Shown: piece after piece, positions 1 through 8,305 of the stretch
Position numbering within the stretch: position 1 is the first letter of the stretch
Layout: every line of letters starts with the position of its first letter
Assembly: GCA_965221205.1 (NCBI GenBank)
Contig: OZ244870.1
Location: 2,480,001-2,544,000, forward strand
Direction of reading: 5' to 3'
DNA: 64,000 bases
DNA from: CBDFMG01 sp965221205 [NCBI: bacterium]
Lineage (GTDB): Bacteria > SM23-31
Position numbers and translations under genes: made by a program
Notes under the pieces: model-generated
Database searches by the model: none
The model's input: only the letters and a program-made list of their open reading frames with translations
What the model was told of the DNA's origin: nothing

Positions 1-46
1 GAATAATTAAAAAGATATCTAAGACATTCTAATAAGAGACATCTCA

Positions 47-351
47 ATGCGCCTTATAGCAAGAGGAGATGCCGATGGGTTGGCTTGTGCTGTATTCATT
101 ACTATAATTGAAAAAATTGAGTCTATCAAATTTGTCCATTAATTATTCAATCCGAAAGATATGCAGGATGGTAAAGTTGATGTTACACAAAATGACATTA
201 TTTGTAATTTACCATATCATCCAGATTGTTATACGAGGTTTGACCACCACGTCTCTGAAGAAGACCGCGAAGACAAGGTCAAAACGGGTGACTATAAAGG
301 CAAATTTTGAATGGCTCGGAGTGCAGCACGGTTAGTATACGAATAATATAA
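47..351 (+). pseudogene. DHH-family phosphoesterase, 5' half (interrupted and decayed)
   Basis: This is the N-terminal part of a DHH/DHHA1 phosphoesterase of the exopolyphosphatase/oligoribonuclease-like group. Reading from the ATG at 47 gives MRLIARGDADGLACAVF, whose RGDADG is the first metal-binding motif of the family. The same frame then reads RFDHHVSEED, the DHH signature. The frame is broken by in-frame stops at 140-142, 308-310 and 344-346, so it cannot make the protein. The reading stops matching at 351, exactly where the mobile element starts, and the family sequence resumes at 3060 in a compatible frame. No upstream gene is visible before the window edge. The family call is firm; the exact substrate cannot be told. 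Confidence 0.8.
344..351. repeat. Left target-site duplication (8 bp)
   Basis: TAATATAA occurs here and again at 3052-3059, immediately outside both ends of the IS1595-like element. Eight base pairs is the usual duplication length for the IS1595 family. Removing 352-3059 restores the reading frame of the DHH gene. Confidence 0.8.
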
Positions 352-372
352 GGTGATTAACAAAATAAAGGC
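352..372 (+). repeat. Left terminal inverted repeat
   Basis: GGTGATTAACAAAATAAAGG pairs imperfectly with the right end at 3032-3051. The differences are three transitions and a single-base gap. Confidence 0.72.
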
Positions 373-401
373 TTGACAAACTGCCTTTGTGTTTATATTA
401 T
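373..401 (+). promoter_or_regulatory. Sigma70-type promoter inside the left end of the element
   Basis: A perfect -35 box TTGACA (373-378) is followed after 17 bp by TATTAT (396-401). It points into the transposase remnant at 439 and could also drive the cargo genes. Its placement just inside the inverted repeat means it travels with the element. Confidence 0.6.
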
Positions 402-438
402 ACGTGTAATTTTGGTAAAAAACAAGCTTTAGGGCTCC

Positions 439-892
439 ATGAACCTGCTGAATATCGTGGATCGATTCCCAGACCAACAATCCTGCATCAAACACCTCGA
501 AAATCTACGCTTTTGCGATGACCCTTTTTGTCCGCTTTGTAGCAGCTGTCGGCGGCAAGCCCCGCAGGCGTAAAAAACGGGGTGATGACATACCTTTCCA
601 GCCCGGCAAGCGCGGGTGCGGTACGAAGAAAACACCGGTTATCGGTACCGTTGAACGTGGCGGCACTGTAATGACTCGGATCGCCACCGATATGACCGGA
701 AGGGGTATCATTGACTTCATTAACAAGGTTATCGATCCGCAAGGTTCGATCCTGATATCACTGGTATGGTGTTCCCATCACCACTATCGGAAACACTACA
801 TGCTCCTCTATATTGTTGAATCGTGCTGGAAATACAACGAGCGTAAGAACGATAATGCTTTTGGCACCTTCCTTAAATGTTGCTTCGTATGA
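439..892 (+). pseudogene. IS1595-family transposase, internally deleted and frameshifted
   Basis: From the ATG at 439 the first frame gives an N-terminal zinc-finger region (FCPLCSSC) typical of IS1595/ISXO2 transposases and stops at 573. A second frame (518-892) reads VGGKPRRRKKRGDD, then GKRGCGTKKTPVIGTVERGG, which is the start of the DDE domain, and later HHYRKHYMLLYIVESCWKYN, which resembles the C-terminal end of these enzymes. The stretch between the zinc finger and the DDE domain, and the middle of the DDE domain including the later acidic residues, are missing. The remnant is about half the length expected for the family, so it is non-functional. It runs directly into the methyltransferase gene. 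Confidence 0.75.
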
Positions 893-2341
893 ACAAACCT
901 AACTGGAAAAACCGGACCATGTGGACCGGGGATAATCTTGATATCATGCGGGGTATGAATTCCGACACGGTTAACTTGATCTATCTTGATCCGCCGTTTA
1001 ACGCCAACAAGACGTATTCCGCCCCCTATCGGGAGCGAAGCCGCTGGAGTTGCCTTTAAAGATACGTGGACGCTGGATGACCTTGATGTCGCATGGCATG
1101 GCGAGATTGCTGACAAGCACCCGCGGTTTTGTACTCGATCATCGATTCGGCGGGCATGGCGCATGGTAAGGGCATGAAATCGTATCTGATCATGATGGCT
1201 GTGCGGCTGCTTGAACTGCGGCGGCTTCTCAAGCCTGCCGCTTCGATTTATCTCCACTGCGACCCCACGGCCAGCCACTATCTCAAGACGTTGATGGACG
1301 CGATATTCGGGCCAAGGCAGTTCCGAAACGAAGTGGTTTGGAAGCGGACCTCAAGCCATAACCGCGCCAAACGATGGGGCCCGATCCACGACACCATTTT
1401 GTTCTATTCGGCGGGGCCTAAATTCACATGGAACCGCGTTTTGCAACCCCTCGATGCCGTCTATGTTGAAAGATTCTATCGCCACAAAGACGACAAGGGG
1501 CGCTACCGGGTGAGCGATCTTACCGGGCCGGGATTGCGCGACGGCGACACCGGCCAACCCTGGCAAGGTATCGATCCAGCATCTCGAAGTCGCCATTGGG
1601 AACTGCCTCCCGATCACGCCTTGCCTAAATGGTTCACCTTCCCGAACGGATACGCCGACATGCTCGCCCGTGGTCGCTTGGACGTTCTAGATAAGCAAGG
1701 GCTGATCTACTGGCCAGCGAAGCAAAGCGGGATGCCGGGGTTCAAGCGCTATCTTGGGGCTCGTAGCGGATCACCTGTGCAAGACCTGATCCTAGACATA
1801 AACCCGCTTTCTGCCGCCTCCATGGTAGAATGTTAACTATCCGACCCAAAAGCCCCTCAAGCTCCTGGACCGCATCATCAAAGCCAGTATCAAAGAAGGC
1901 GACATGATGCTTGATCCGTTCGCCGGTTGCGCGACGGCCTGCGTTGCTGCCGAACGGCTGGACCGTCAATGGGTCGGTATTGACATCGCTGAAAAGGCGG
2001 TTGATCTTGTTCAGGTTCGCATCCGCAAGGAAATCGACTTGTTTCACAACTTCACACCTATCCAACGGTCCGACATCCCGAAGCGCACAGACCTTGGTGA
2101 CTTGCCGAACTATCGCACACACAAACACCAGTTATATGGGAAGCAGGAAGGTATATGTGCCGGCTGCCGGACATTGTTTCCATTCAGGAACATGACGGTT
2201 GACCATATTATACCGCAGAGTAAGGGCGGGGGCGACCACTTCGACAACCTGCAACTATTGTGCGGAGCGTGTAACAGTACTAAGGGCAGCAGACCGCAAG
2301 AGCATTTAATCACCAAATTGAAAGCAGACGGAATCCTGTGA
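889..2341 (+). pseudogene. Site-specific DNA methyltransferase fused to a C-terminal HNH nuclease domain, frameshifted
   Basis: A beta-class amino-DNA methyltransferase: the catalytic LDPPFN motif comes first (about 988-1005) and the AdoMet-binding LDPFAGCATA comes near the C-terminus (about 1910-1940). The chain then continues into an HNH domain with CAGC, VDHIIPQSKGGGDHFDN and LLCGACNSTKG (about 2155-2295), that is, two CxxC pairs around an HNH core. Three frameshifts break it: one C too many in the run at 1022-1026, one base lost near 1121-1126, and another lesion near 1826-1836. In all, four reading segments are needed. The gene is G+C-richer than the chromosome. The start is ATG 889, with ATG 877 possible. 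No partner restriction gene is seen, so an orphan modification or a combined modification-cleavage role is possible. The assignment is firm; function in this genome is unlikely. Confidence 0.82.
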
Positions 2342-2390
2342 GACCCACACCCTAGTTAACCATGTAATCAACAATCCACGGAGATTAGTT

Positions 2391-2966
2391 ATGGTATCAG
2401 AAAATAATAGCACAGAAGAACAACTCTACATTTCTTTCTTAGCGGGTATTAACCAGCATACCACTGATAAGCTTATTGCGGTCATGGCAGACATGGCCAA
2501 TAAGGGAAAACGCAAGATATACTTAATGTTGAACACGTCAGGAGGTTCAGTGGCACACGGGATGAGTCTTTACAATATACTCAAGGGGCTCCCCATAACC
2601 CTAACGACACACAATGTCGGCAGTGTGGATTCTATCGGTAATATCGTATTCCTCGCTGGTGAAAAACGATACGCCTGTCCCTCCTCTACGTTTATGTTCC
2701 ACGGGGTCACCGTAGATGTTCCGTCGAATACGCTAGGAGGAAAAATCTTACAAGAGAATCTCAATACAGTCTTGATCGGCCAGAAGCGGATGGGCCAGAT
2801 CATCGCCGACCACACCGATCTTAATACTGAGAAGATAGCATCTCTTTTTAATGAACAACAAATCAAGGATGCCGACTTTGCTCACAATAATGGATTTATT
2901 CATGAAATCCGCGATGTCAATATTCCGTCTGGCAGTCCCGTAGCTTCTCTTGTATTCCAGGATTAG
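2391..2966 (+). CDS. ClpP-like serine protease (stand-alone)
   Basis: A 191-residue protein of the ClpP/crotonase-fold protease group. SGGSVAHG at residues 50-57 matches the ClpP oxyanion loop. Ser81 in VDSIGN sits at the nucleophile position and His104 in MFHG at the catalytic histidine, 23 residues apart (25 in ClpP). An Asp around residue 140-143 (HTDLN) could complete the triad. There is no signal peptide and no membrane segment. The sequence departs from housekeeping ClpP and no Clp ATPase lies nearby, so it may act alone or use host chaperones. It is the only undamaged gene in the element; a GGAG sequence lies 10-13 nt upstream of the ATG. The fold is confident; the substrate and the role in the element are unknown. 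Confidence 0.72.
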   Translation: MVSENNSTEEQLYISFLAGINQHTTDKLIAVMADMANKGKRKIYLMLNTSGGSVAHGMSLYNILKGLPITLTTHNVGSVDSIGNIVFLAGEKRYACPSSTFMFHGVTVDVPSNTLGGKILQENLNTVLIGQKRMGQIIADHTDLNTEKIASLFNEQQIKDADFAHNNGFIHEIRDVNIPSGSPVASLVFQD

Positions 2967-3013
2967 ATAATCTGCATCTTGGGATCCGCATATCCTATTT
3001 TAATCATGGAGTT

Positions 3014-3037
3014 GGCCTGCTTTAAATGCGGGCCTTT
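3014..3037 (+). terminator. Rho-independent terminator after the ClpP-like gene
   Basis: GGCCTGC (3014-3020) pairs with GCGGGCC (3028-3034), with one G-T wobble, across a 7-nt loop and is followed by TTTATCTT. It sits just inside the right end of the element. Confidence 0.6.
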
Positions 3038-3051
3038 ATCTTGTAATTGCC
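3032..3051 (-). repeat. Right terminal inverted repeat
   Basis: Read on the minus strand this is GGCAATTACAAGATAAAGGC, the imperfect partner of the left end at 352-372. Confidence 0.72.
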
Positions 3052-3059
3052 TAATATAA
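3052..3059. repeat. Right target-site duplication (8 bp)
   Basis: TAATATAA, identical to 344-351. The host gene continues immediately afterwards. Confidence 0.8.
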
Positions 3060-3608
3060 TGATTCAAAATTGAAGAAATTTGAAGAGTTCCTTGTAGTAG
3101 TTGACAAACTCGATAGTACTCAATTGGATAAGAGTGGTGTAACCAATCCTCAAGGTTGGATGCTACTTATGATGAGTCTTGATCCTAGGTCATCACCTTG
3201 AAGAAATCATGAAAAAATCGCAAGCTCAGTTACGACGTGATTATGTTTTATCTAAGAAGGATAAATTTAAGGTAGCGCTTCAAGAGTATACCAAGTTGGA
3301 TAGCAATGTTATTGTTATCGATTTTCGGAATCTTGAGGTCATTCCTATGGGAAATAGGTTCATGGAGTATATTCTTTTCCCTGAAGGCAATATATCGATA
3401 AGACTTTTTTGGGGCAAAGATAAAAGTAAAATTATTTGTGCTGCCGGGCACAGCATATTTAATCGGGATTCAAAAACAAATATTGGTTTGTTGTTTAAGA
3501 GTTATGGCGGCGGGGATACATGTAGGAGCCGGCACCTGTCAGCTTGATGCCGATACAGCCGATGAACAGATTCATGAGATTATTGAACATATGAAGCAAA
3601 ATGGTTAA
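3052..3608 (+). pseudogene. DHH-family phosphoesterase, 3' half
   Basis: Family sequence resumes directly after the right target duplication with YNDSKLKKFEEFLVVVDKLD. It continues through GWMLLMMSLDPRS, then after a frameshift near 3180 GHHLEEIMKKSQ. After a second frameshift near 3520 comes the DHHA1 glycine-rich signature, reading GGHVGAGTCQLD in composite, with the stop at 3606-3608. Joined to 47-351 it covers a whole DHH protein of about 290 residues. Besides the insertion it therefore carries at least two frameshifts and three nonsense codons. The stop at 344-346 lies inside the target duplication. The gene is followed by a good terminator. Confidence 0.78.
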
Positions 3609-3629
3609 AAAATAAGAAAAATATCGCTC

Positions 3630-3660
3630 AAAAGCCGGCACACTTGTGTATCGGCTTTTT
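3630..3660 (+). terminator. Rho-independent terminator
   Basis: AAAAGCCG (3630-3637) pairs with CGGCTTTT (3652-3659) and runs into further T residues. It marks the original end of the DHH gene's transcript. Confidence 0.75.
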
Positions 3661-4234
3661 ATTTGCATTATTGATCTTTATGTTAACGTGAAATTCGCTT
3701 TGTTTTAAAAATTATTATCAGTAAATTCACTCTTTAATTTTTGAAGAATTTGAATAATTCTGGGGAGTAAAGAGTTCTGTCTGATGTAACAAAAAATTGA
3801 GTACTCGAAAGGTTGGGAATATTATCAAGGAAGATATTCCCTCTTTGTTTTTTCAGAAGTTATATACGTATAATATTTAAATTTGAATCCAAATTATTGA
3901 AAATAAATATTATTCGGCACATTTAGTGTATAGAAGAAGTGCTGGTTGTTGATGGAATAAAGCCTGTTGAAAATAAGGTAACTAAATAAATAACAAAAAC
4001 ATACAATTTGACTATTATGAAAGCCAAGGGATATTTTAATAATTGAAATTGATTTGGCACGATTGTAGCTTCTATCCATAAAGTGTATAAAAATCATTAA
4101 CAAATAAGTCAGATTACTGTAATCACCATAGTTGAATAATTTGACAATAAAATCACTTAAAAAAGCAAACACTATTCACAGTTTAGATATATTTTATGCT
4201 ATACGTATTTTTCAATAAAACGGAGGTAAATTCA
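3661..4234. other. Intergenic region before gdhA
   Basis: About 570 bp of AT-rich DNA without a credible gene. It holds one hairpin, GGGAATAT (3815-3822) with ATATTCCC (3834-3841), followed by TCTTTGTTTTTT, which looks like another plus-strand terminator. A TTGACA at 4141-4146 lies upstream of gdhA but has no -10 box at a proper distance, so I do not call a promoter. Confidence 0.5.
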
Positions 4235-5485
4235 ATGTCAGAGTTAAATCCTTTTAAAATTGCACAGGCTCAACTTGATGAAGCTGCGAAGAAACTCGGA
4301 TTAGACGCAGCAACGCATGAGTTGCTGCGGTGGCCACAGCGTGAATTCAGAGTGACAATTCCTGTTAAATTAGATGATGGATCGATAAAAATATTCCATG
4401 GGTACAGAGTCCAGTATAATAGCAGCAGAGGCCCAACGAAAGGCGGTCTACGTTGGCATCCTGAAGAAACAATCGACACCGTTCGTGCATTGGCTGCATG
4501 GATGACATGGAAATGTTCTGTAGTAGATATTCCTTTGGGTGGTGGTAAAGGTGGTGTGACCTGTAATCCGAAAGAACTGTCAAAAGGAGAACAGGAACGT
4601 CTAGCACGCGGTTATGTACGTGCTTTAGGAAGTAACTTTGGTGTTCATAAAGATGTTCCTGCACCGGATGTTTATACGAATCCACAAATTATGGCATGGA
4701 TGATGGATGAGTATGAAAATATCGCTCGTGAGAATCATCCTGGCGTCATTACAGGAAAACCTCTGCCCCTCGGCGGAAGTGAAGGTCGCCACGATGCAAC
4801 TGCACGCGGTGGTATATACACAGTCCGTGAAGCTGCACAAAAGCTGAATATCAATCCAGCAAAAACAACCTACGCAACTCAGGGTTTTGGAAATGTAGGA
4901 CGGTATGCTGCAACACTCCATAAAAAAATTCTGAAAGGTGGTAAACTTGTTGCTGTATCAGATTCCCAAGGTGGTGTTTATTGTGTCGATGGAATAGATC
5001 CGAAAGCAATTGCAAAATACAAACTTGAAAAAGGTGCTGTCAAAGATTTTCCGGGAACGACACCGATCTCAAACGAAAATCTGCTTGAACTCGATATCGA
5101 CATTCTGTATCCATCTGCTCTTGAAAGTGTAATCACCGACAAGAATGTCGCAAAGATTAAGGCGAAAGTCGTTTGCGAACTTGCAAACGGTCCGACAACA
5201 CCTGAAGCGGATGCAATTCTTTATAAAAACGGTATTCATGTTATTCCTGACTTCCTTGCGAACGCCGGTGGTGTAACAGTGTCTTACTTTGAGCAAGTCC
5301 AGAATATGTATAACTATTATTGGACACTCGATGACGTCTATAAACAGCTTGATGAAAGAATGACGCGCGCTTATAACGATACTTATGCTATGCATAAAGA
5401 ACACAATGTTCATATGCGGCTTGCAGCGTATATGCTTTCCGTACAGCGTGTTGCCGAAGCGTGTAAATTGCGTGGCTGGGTATAG
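4235..5485 (+). CDS. gdhA: Glutamate dehydrogenase (Glu/Leu/Phe/Val family)
   Basis: Catalyses reversible oxidative deamination of glutamate to 2-oxoglutarate and ammonia in the cytoplasm. From the chosen ATG the protein has 416 residues, the usual size for the hexameric bacterial and archaeal enzymes. GGGKGG with Lys105 and PAPDV with Asp145 are the substrate-binding and catalytic motifs, and GFGNVG at 217-222 is the nucleotide-binding turn. The start at 4235 is set by GGAGG (4222-4226), nine bases upstream; an in-frame ATG at 4196 would add 13 residues unlike the family. It stands alone, followed by a strong terminator. With the neighbouring gamma-glutamyltransferase-like gene it suggests glutamate or peptide use. 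Cofactor preference cannot be read with confidence. Confidence 0.93.
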   Translation: MSELNPFKIAQAQLDEAAKKLGLDAATHELLRWPQREFRVTIPVKLDDGSIKIFHGYRVQYNSSRGPTKGGLRWHPEETIDTVRALAAWMTWKCSVVDIPLGGGKGGVTCNPKELSKGEQERLARGYVRALGSNFGVHKDVPAPDVYTNPQIMAWMMDEYENIARENHPGVITGKPLPLGGSEGRHDATARGGIYTVREAAQKLNINPAKTTYATQGFGNVGRYAATLHKKILKGGKLVAVSDSQGGVYCVDGIDPKAIAKYKLEKGAVKDFPGTTPISNENLLELDIDILYPSALESVITDKNVAKIKAKVVCELANGPTTPEADAILYKNGIHVIPDFLANAGGVTVSYFEQVQNMYNYYWTLDDVYKQLDERMTRAYNDTYAMHKEHNVHMRLAAYMLSVQRVAEACKLRGWV

Positions 5486-5506
5486 TAGTAATTTGTCCAT
5501 ACATGT

Positions 5507-5538
5507 AAAAAGAGGGGAACAATTGTTTTCCTCTTTTT
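5507..5538 (+). terminator. Rho-independent terminator after gdhA
   Basis: AAAAAGAGGGGAAC-type arm (from about 5506) pairs with GTTTTCCTCTTTTT (5525-5538) through two G-T wobbles, with an AATT loop and a T-rich tail. Confidence 0.75.
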
Positions 5539-5668
5539 CTTCTACATACCTGATGGATATCCTAAATCCATCAGTGAATGTCCTTGATTTTACTTTAAAA
5601 AATCACTATATATCTCACCTCTTAAACCGCATGTATCGAATATTTCACATCTTAGAAAATAGACGTCT

Positions 5669-7372
5669 GTGCTCAAAAGAAGAAACACATTGATAATAAT
5701 GGCATTACTTGTGGATCTCGTCATGCAGAGTAGGGGTATAGAAATTTTCAAACAGCAGATGCTACAATCAGATACACGATTTACTATGAAGACAAAACGG
5801 TCAATGGTTATCGGGCAGCGAGGTGTTGTAGCAACAAGTCAACCGCTTGCTTCACTTGCTGGACTTGACATTTTGAAAAATTGGGGAAACGCCGTAAATG
5901 CAGCAATAGCAACAACCGCTGTTCTGAATGTAGTCGAACCATATAGCACAGGAATAGGAGGAGATGCATTTGCCCTACTTTATCTGCCTGAAGAAGATAA
6001 GGTAATCGGCTTAAATGCAAATGGTCGTTCTCCTTATGCTGCCGAAGCTTCCACACTTCGCGAGCCGTTAAAGTCTGAAGGTAAAGATACTATTGAAGGG
6101 ATTTATTCTGTAACGGTTCCCGGTGCTTTTGACGGGTGGGTAACATTACTTGAAGAGCACGGAACCAAGAGTCTTGCGGAAGTACTTGAATCGGCAATTT
6201 ATTATGCCGAACAGGGATTTCCGGTCACCGAAATAATAGCTCAGGATTGGGCTGCATATGAGCAGGTTTTAAAAGCAATACCTTCATCCGCAGAAACATG
6301 GCTTGTTGAAGGGAATGCACCTGTTATAGGAGAGTTGTTTACAAATAATGATCTTGCGCAAACATTTCGAAAACTGGCAGCTGGTGGGCGTGATGAGTTC
6401 TATAAAGGCTCAATTGCCCGGGCGATTGCAAATTTCTCAGATGAGCAGGCAGGTTTTCTCTCAATGAGAGATTTTAAGGATCATACTTCAACTTGGATTG
6501 AACCGACCTATAACGAATATAAGGATTATCGTTTATATGAACTGCCGCCGAATGGACAGGGAATTGCCGCCCTTGAGATGCTTAATATATTAGGAAATGT
6601 TAAGCTTCAATCGATGGAATACAATTCCGCCGACTATCTTCACTATTTGATTGAGGCAAAAAAACTTTCCTATGCCGATCTATCACAATGGGTTGGTGAC
6701 CACGAATTTAATCTCTTGCCGATAGAACACATTATTTCAAAAGAGTACAGCGCCAACCAATTTAAAAGAATCAATAGAGAGCAAGCTGCGATAGGAGTAA
6801 AATCGGGTATACCTCCGGATGGCGATACGGTTTATTTAACAGTAATAGATAACAATGGAAATACGGTTTCCTTCATCAATAGCATATATGAGAAATTCGG
6901 ATCAAAACTGACTGTTCCCGGTATAGGAATCTTGTTACAGAACAGAGACGAACTTTTTTCTTTGCAAGAGGGGCATGTAAATGTTCTTGAGCCTCATAAA
7001 CGTCCATTTCATACGATAATTCCCGCGACAGCGTTGAAAGACAGTGATTTTTTTATGAGTTTTTGGGTGATGGGTGGCTCGAATCAGCCTCAGGCACATG
7101 TTCAAGTGTTGCTGAATATGATTGAGTACAGACTGAATGTACAGGAAGCCATAGAAGCGCCAAGAATCAGACATTGCAACGATACCTATGTCATGTTTGA
7201 ACCGGGTATTTTGGAAGAAGTAATTGCCGATCTTGAAAAACGGGGGCACGACTCCTTACCGTATAGATTCGGTAGTCACGGAGGAGGCCAGGGAATTGTG
7301 TTTGATAATAAATCTGGTTCGATGTTCGGAGGATCAGATCCGCGCAAAAATGGTATTGTTGTTGGATACTAA
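5669..7372 (+). CDS. Gamma-glutamyltransferase-like Ntn hydrolase
   Basis: A member of the gamma-glutamyltranspeptidase family, whose proenzymes cleave themselves and then hydrolyse or transfer gamma-glutamyl groups (glutathione and related peptides). GQRGVVATSQPLASLAGLDI and NVVEPYSTGIGGDAFALLY match the large subunit. Thr387 in GDTVYLTVIDNNGN is at the self-cleavage position that becomes the small-subunit N-terminus. C-terminal GSHGGGQGIVFD and GGSDPRKNGIVVGY are also typical. No clear signal peptide is seen, which fits the cytoplasmic YwrD-like branch. The start is uncertain: GTG 5669 gives 567 residues, but family similarity begins only around residue 45, so ATG 5699 or ATG 5786 are possible. 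No convincing ribosome site separates them. Confidence 0.82.
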   Translation: MLKRRNTLIIMALLVDLVMQSRGIEIFKQQMLQSDTRFTMKTKRSMVIGQRGVVATSQPLASLAGLDILKNWGNAVNAAIATTAVLNVVEPYSTGIGGDAFALLYLPEEDKVIGLNANGRSPYAAEASTLREPLKSEGKDTIEGIYSVTVPGAFDGWVTLLEEHGTKSLAEVLESAIYYAEQGFPVTEIIAQDWAAYEQVLKAIPSSAETWLVEGNAPVIGELFTNNDLAQTFRKLAAGGRDEFYKGSIARAIANFSDEQAGFLSMRDFKDHTSTWIEPTYNEYKDYRLYELPPNGQGIAALEMLNILGNVKLQSMEYNSADYLHYLIEAKKLSYADLSQWVGDHEFNLLPIEHIISKEYSANQFKRINREQAAIGVKSGIPPDGDTVYLTVIDNNGNTVSFINSIYEKFGSKLTVPGIGILLQNRDELFSLQEGHVNVLEPHKRPFHTIIPATALKDSDFFMSFWVMGGSNQPQAHVQVLLNMIEYRLNVQEAIEAPRIRHCNDTYVMFEPGILEEVIADLEKRGHDSLPYRFGSHGGGQGIVFDNKSGSMFGGSDPRKNGIVVGY

Positions 7373-7433
7373 TTGGATACTAATTTGTTGTTAGTTTATA
7401 GAATGCGACTAAATCGGATGCAAGTATTGATTA

Positions 7434-8281
7434 ATGGGCGAATTTCAGATAAAAACACTCCATACGCCTTCAGAGTTTCAAGAATTCTCTGAACTTCTGA
7501 ACTTCAGAAAAAAGTCTGGAAATTCAGTGATGGAACTGAATGTGTACCCGATTATATCCTGATAGCAGCAGACGAGTATGGCGGCATTGTATTTGGTGCT
7601 TATAATGGCCCTATTATGATTGGTATTGCTCTCATTTTGCCTGCCAATACACCCTGAAGACGGATTTTTTCACTATTCTCAACTCTTAGGTATCCATCCA
7701 GACTGGCAGTATAAAGGCTTGGGTTATAAGTTTAAAACAGCGCATTATGAAAAAGCGAAGGAAATGGGTGTTAGAAAAGTGACCTGGACGTATGATCCTC
7801 TACAGGGGCCAAATGCTAAACTGAATGTGCAAAAATTAGGGGGATTTGTGCGAGAGTATCGCTCCAGATTTTTATGGCGAATACATGTAAGGTAGTGAAA
7901 TTATTTCAGGAATACCTTCTGACCGTTTTGTTCTTGAATGGTATGTTTCATCAAAACAAGTGCAAAAATAGGATGGAACAAATAAATCCGGAACCATTTA
8001 ATCATACTAAAGAGGAGATCATTCCAATTAATGTCTTGACATTGGTAAACAATAACTTGCAAAAAATGGATTCATATATTTTAAATAGAACTAAAAACAC
8101 AATTTGTGTTGAAATCCCCCGAGATTTTCAATCGATAATTGATACGGATAAAAAATTGGCATTTGACTGGAAAATGAAGACAAGAGCGATGTTTGTAGAA
8201 TGTTTTGAAGCAGGGTATACGGCAATTGATTTTTTTCAGCTTGGTTCCGGTGCAATAAAGCACAATATATATGCTCGATAA
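7434..8281 (+). pseudogene. COG3375-type GNAT acyltransferase, multiply frameshifted
   Basis: Joining four or five reading segments gives a protein of about 280 residues. It matches the predicted GNAT family COG3375, whose studied members N-succinylate D-amino acids. Segments in order are SEFQEFSELLNFRKK; VWKFSDGTECVPDYILIAAD; EDGFFHYSQLLGIHPDWQYK (acyl-CoA-binding core); KVTWTYDPLQGPNAKLNVQK; GIPSDRFVLEWYVSS; and a C-terminal ICVEIPRDFQSI with WKMKTRAMFVECFEAGYTAI. Frameshifts lie near 7510, 7648, 7890 and 7965. It stands 24 bp before a racemase of the enolase superfamily, the partner expected in the D- to L-amino-acid conversion route. The remnant is clearly recognisable but cannot be translated as one protein. 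Confidence 0.75.
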
Positions 8282-8305
8282 TTCGGTTGATGTGGATAGC
8301 GTGAT

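Larger units (their letters stand above)
352..3051 (+). mobile_element. IS1595-family element carrying a methyltransferase-HNH gene and a ClpP-like gene
   Basis: This 2700-bp insertion lies inside a DHH phosphoesterase gene. The left end begins GGTGATTAACAAAATAAAGG and the right end, read inward on the minus strand, begins GGCAATTACAAGATAAAGG; they match over about 20 bp apart from a few transitions and one gap. The flanks carry the 8-bp direct repeat TAATATAA. Inside are, in order, a promoter, a decayed IS1595 transposase, a frameshifted DNA methyltransferase-HNH gene, an intact ClpP-like gene and a terminator. The IS1595 family is known to include members with passenger genes. Because the transposase is deleted internally, this copy is probably immobile unless helped in trans. 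The methyltransferase part is visibly richer in G+C than the surroundings, consistent with import from another host. Confidence 0.82.

Noticed and set aside
47-351. In-frame TAA and TGA codons as a sign of a changed genetic code
   Set aside because: All intact genes use TAA, TAG and TGA as stops and have none inside; the internal stops occur only in loci that also carry frameshifts or deletions.
808-1278. Minus-strand open frame of 156 codons
   Set aside because: It is the antisense of the methyltransferase gene in a G+C-rich stretch and has no family-like sequence.
889-2341. All frameshifts as sequencing errors
   Set aside because: Some lie in homopolymers (1022-1026, 53376-53382, 63457-63462), but none hit long core genes such as valS, tamB or bamA, and nonsense codons and deletions occur as well.
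4141-4146. TTGACA as the gdhA promoter
   Set aside because: No acceptable -10 hexamer at 15-19 bp downstream.
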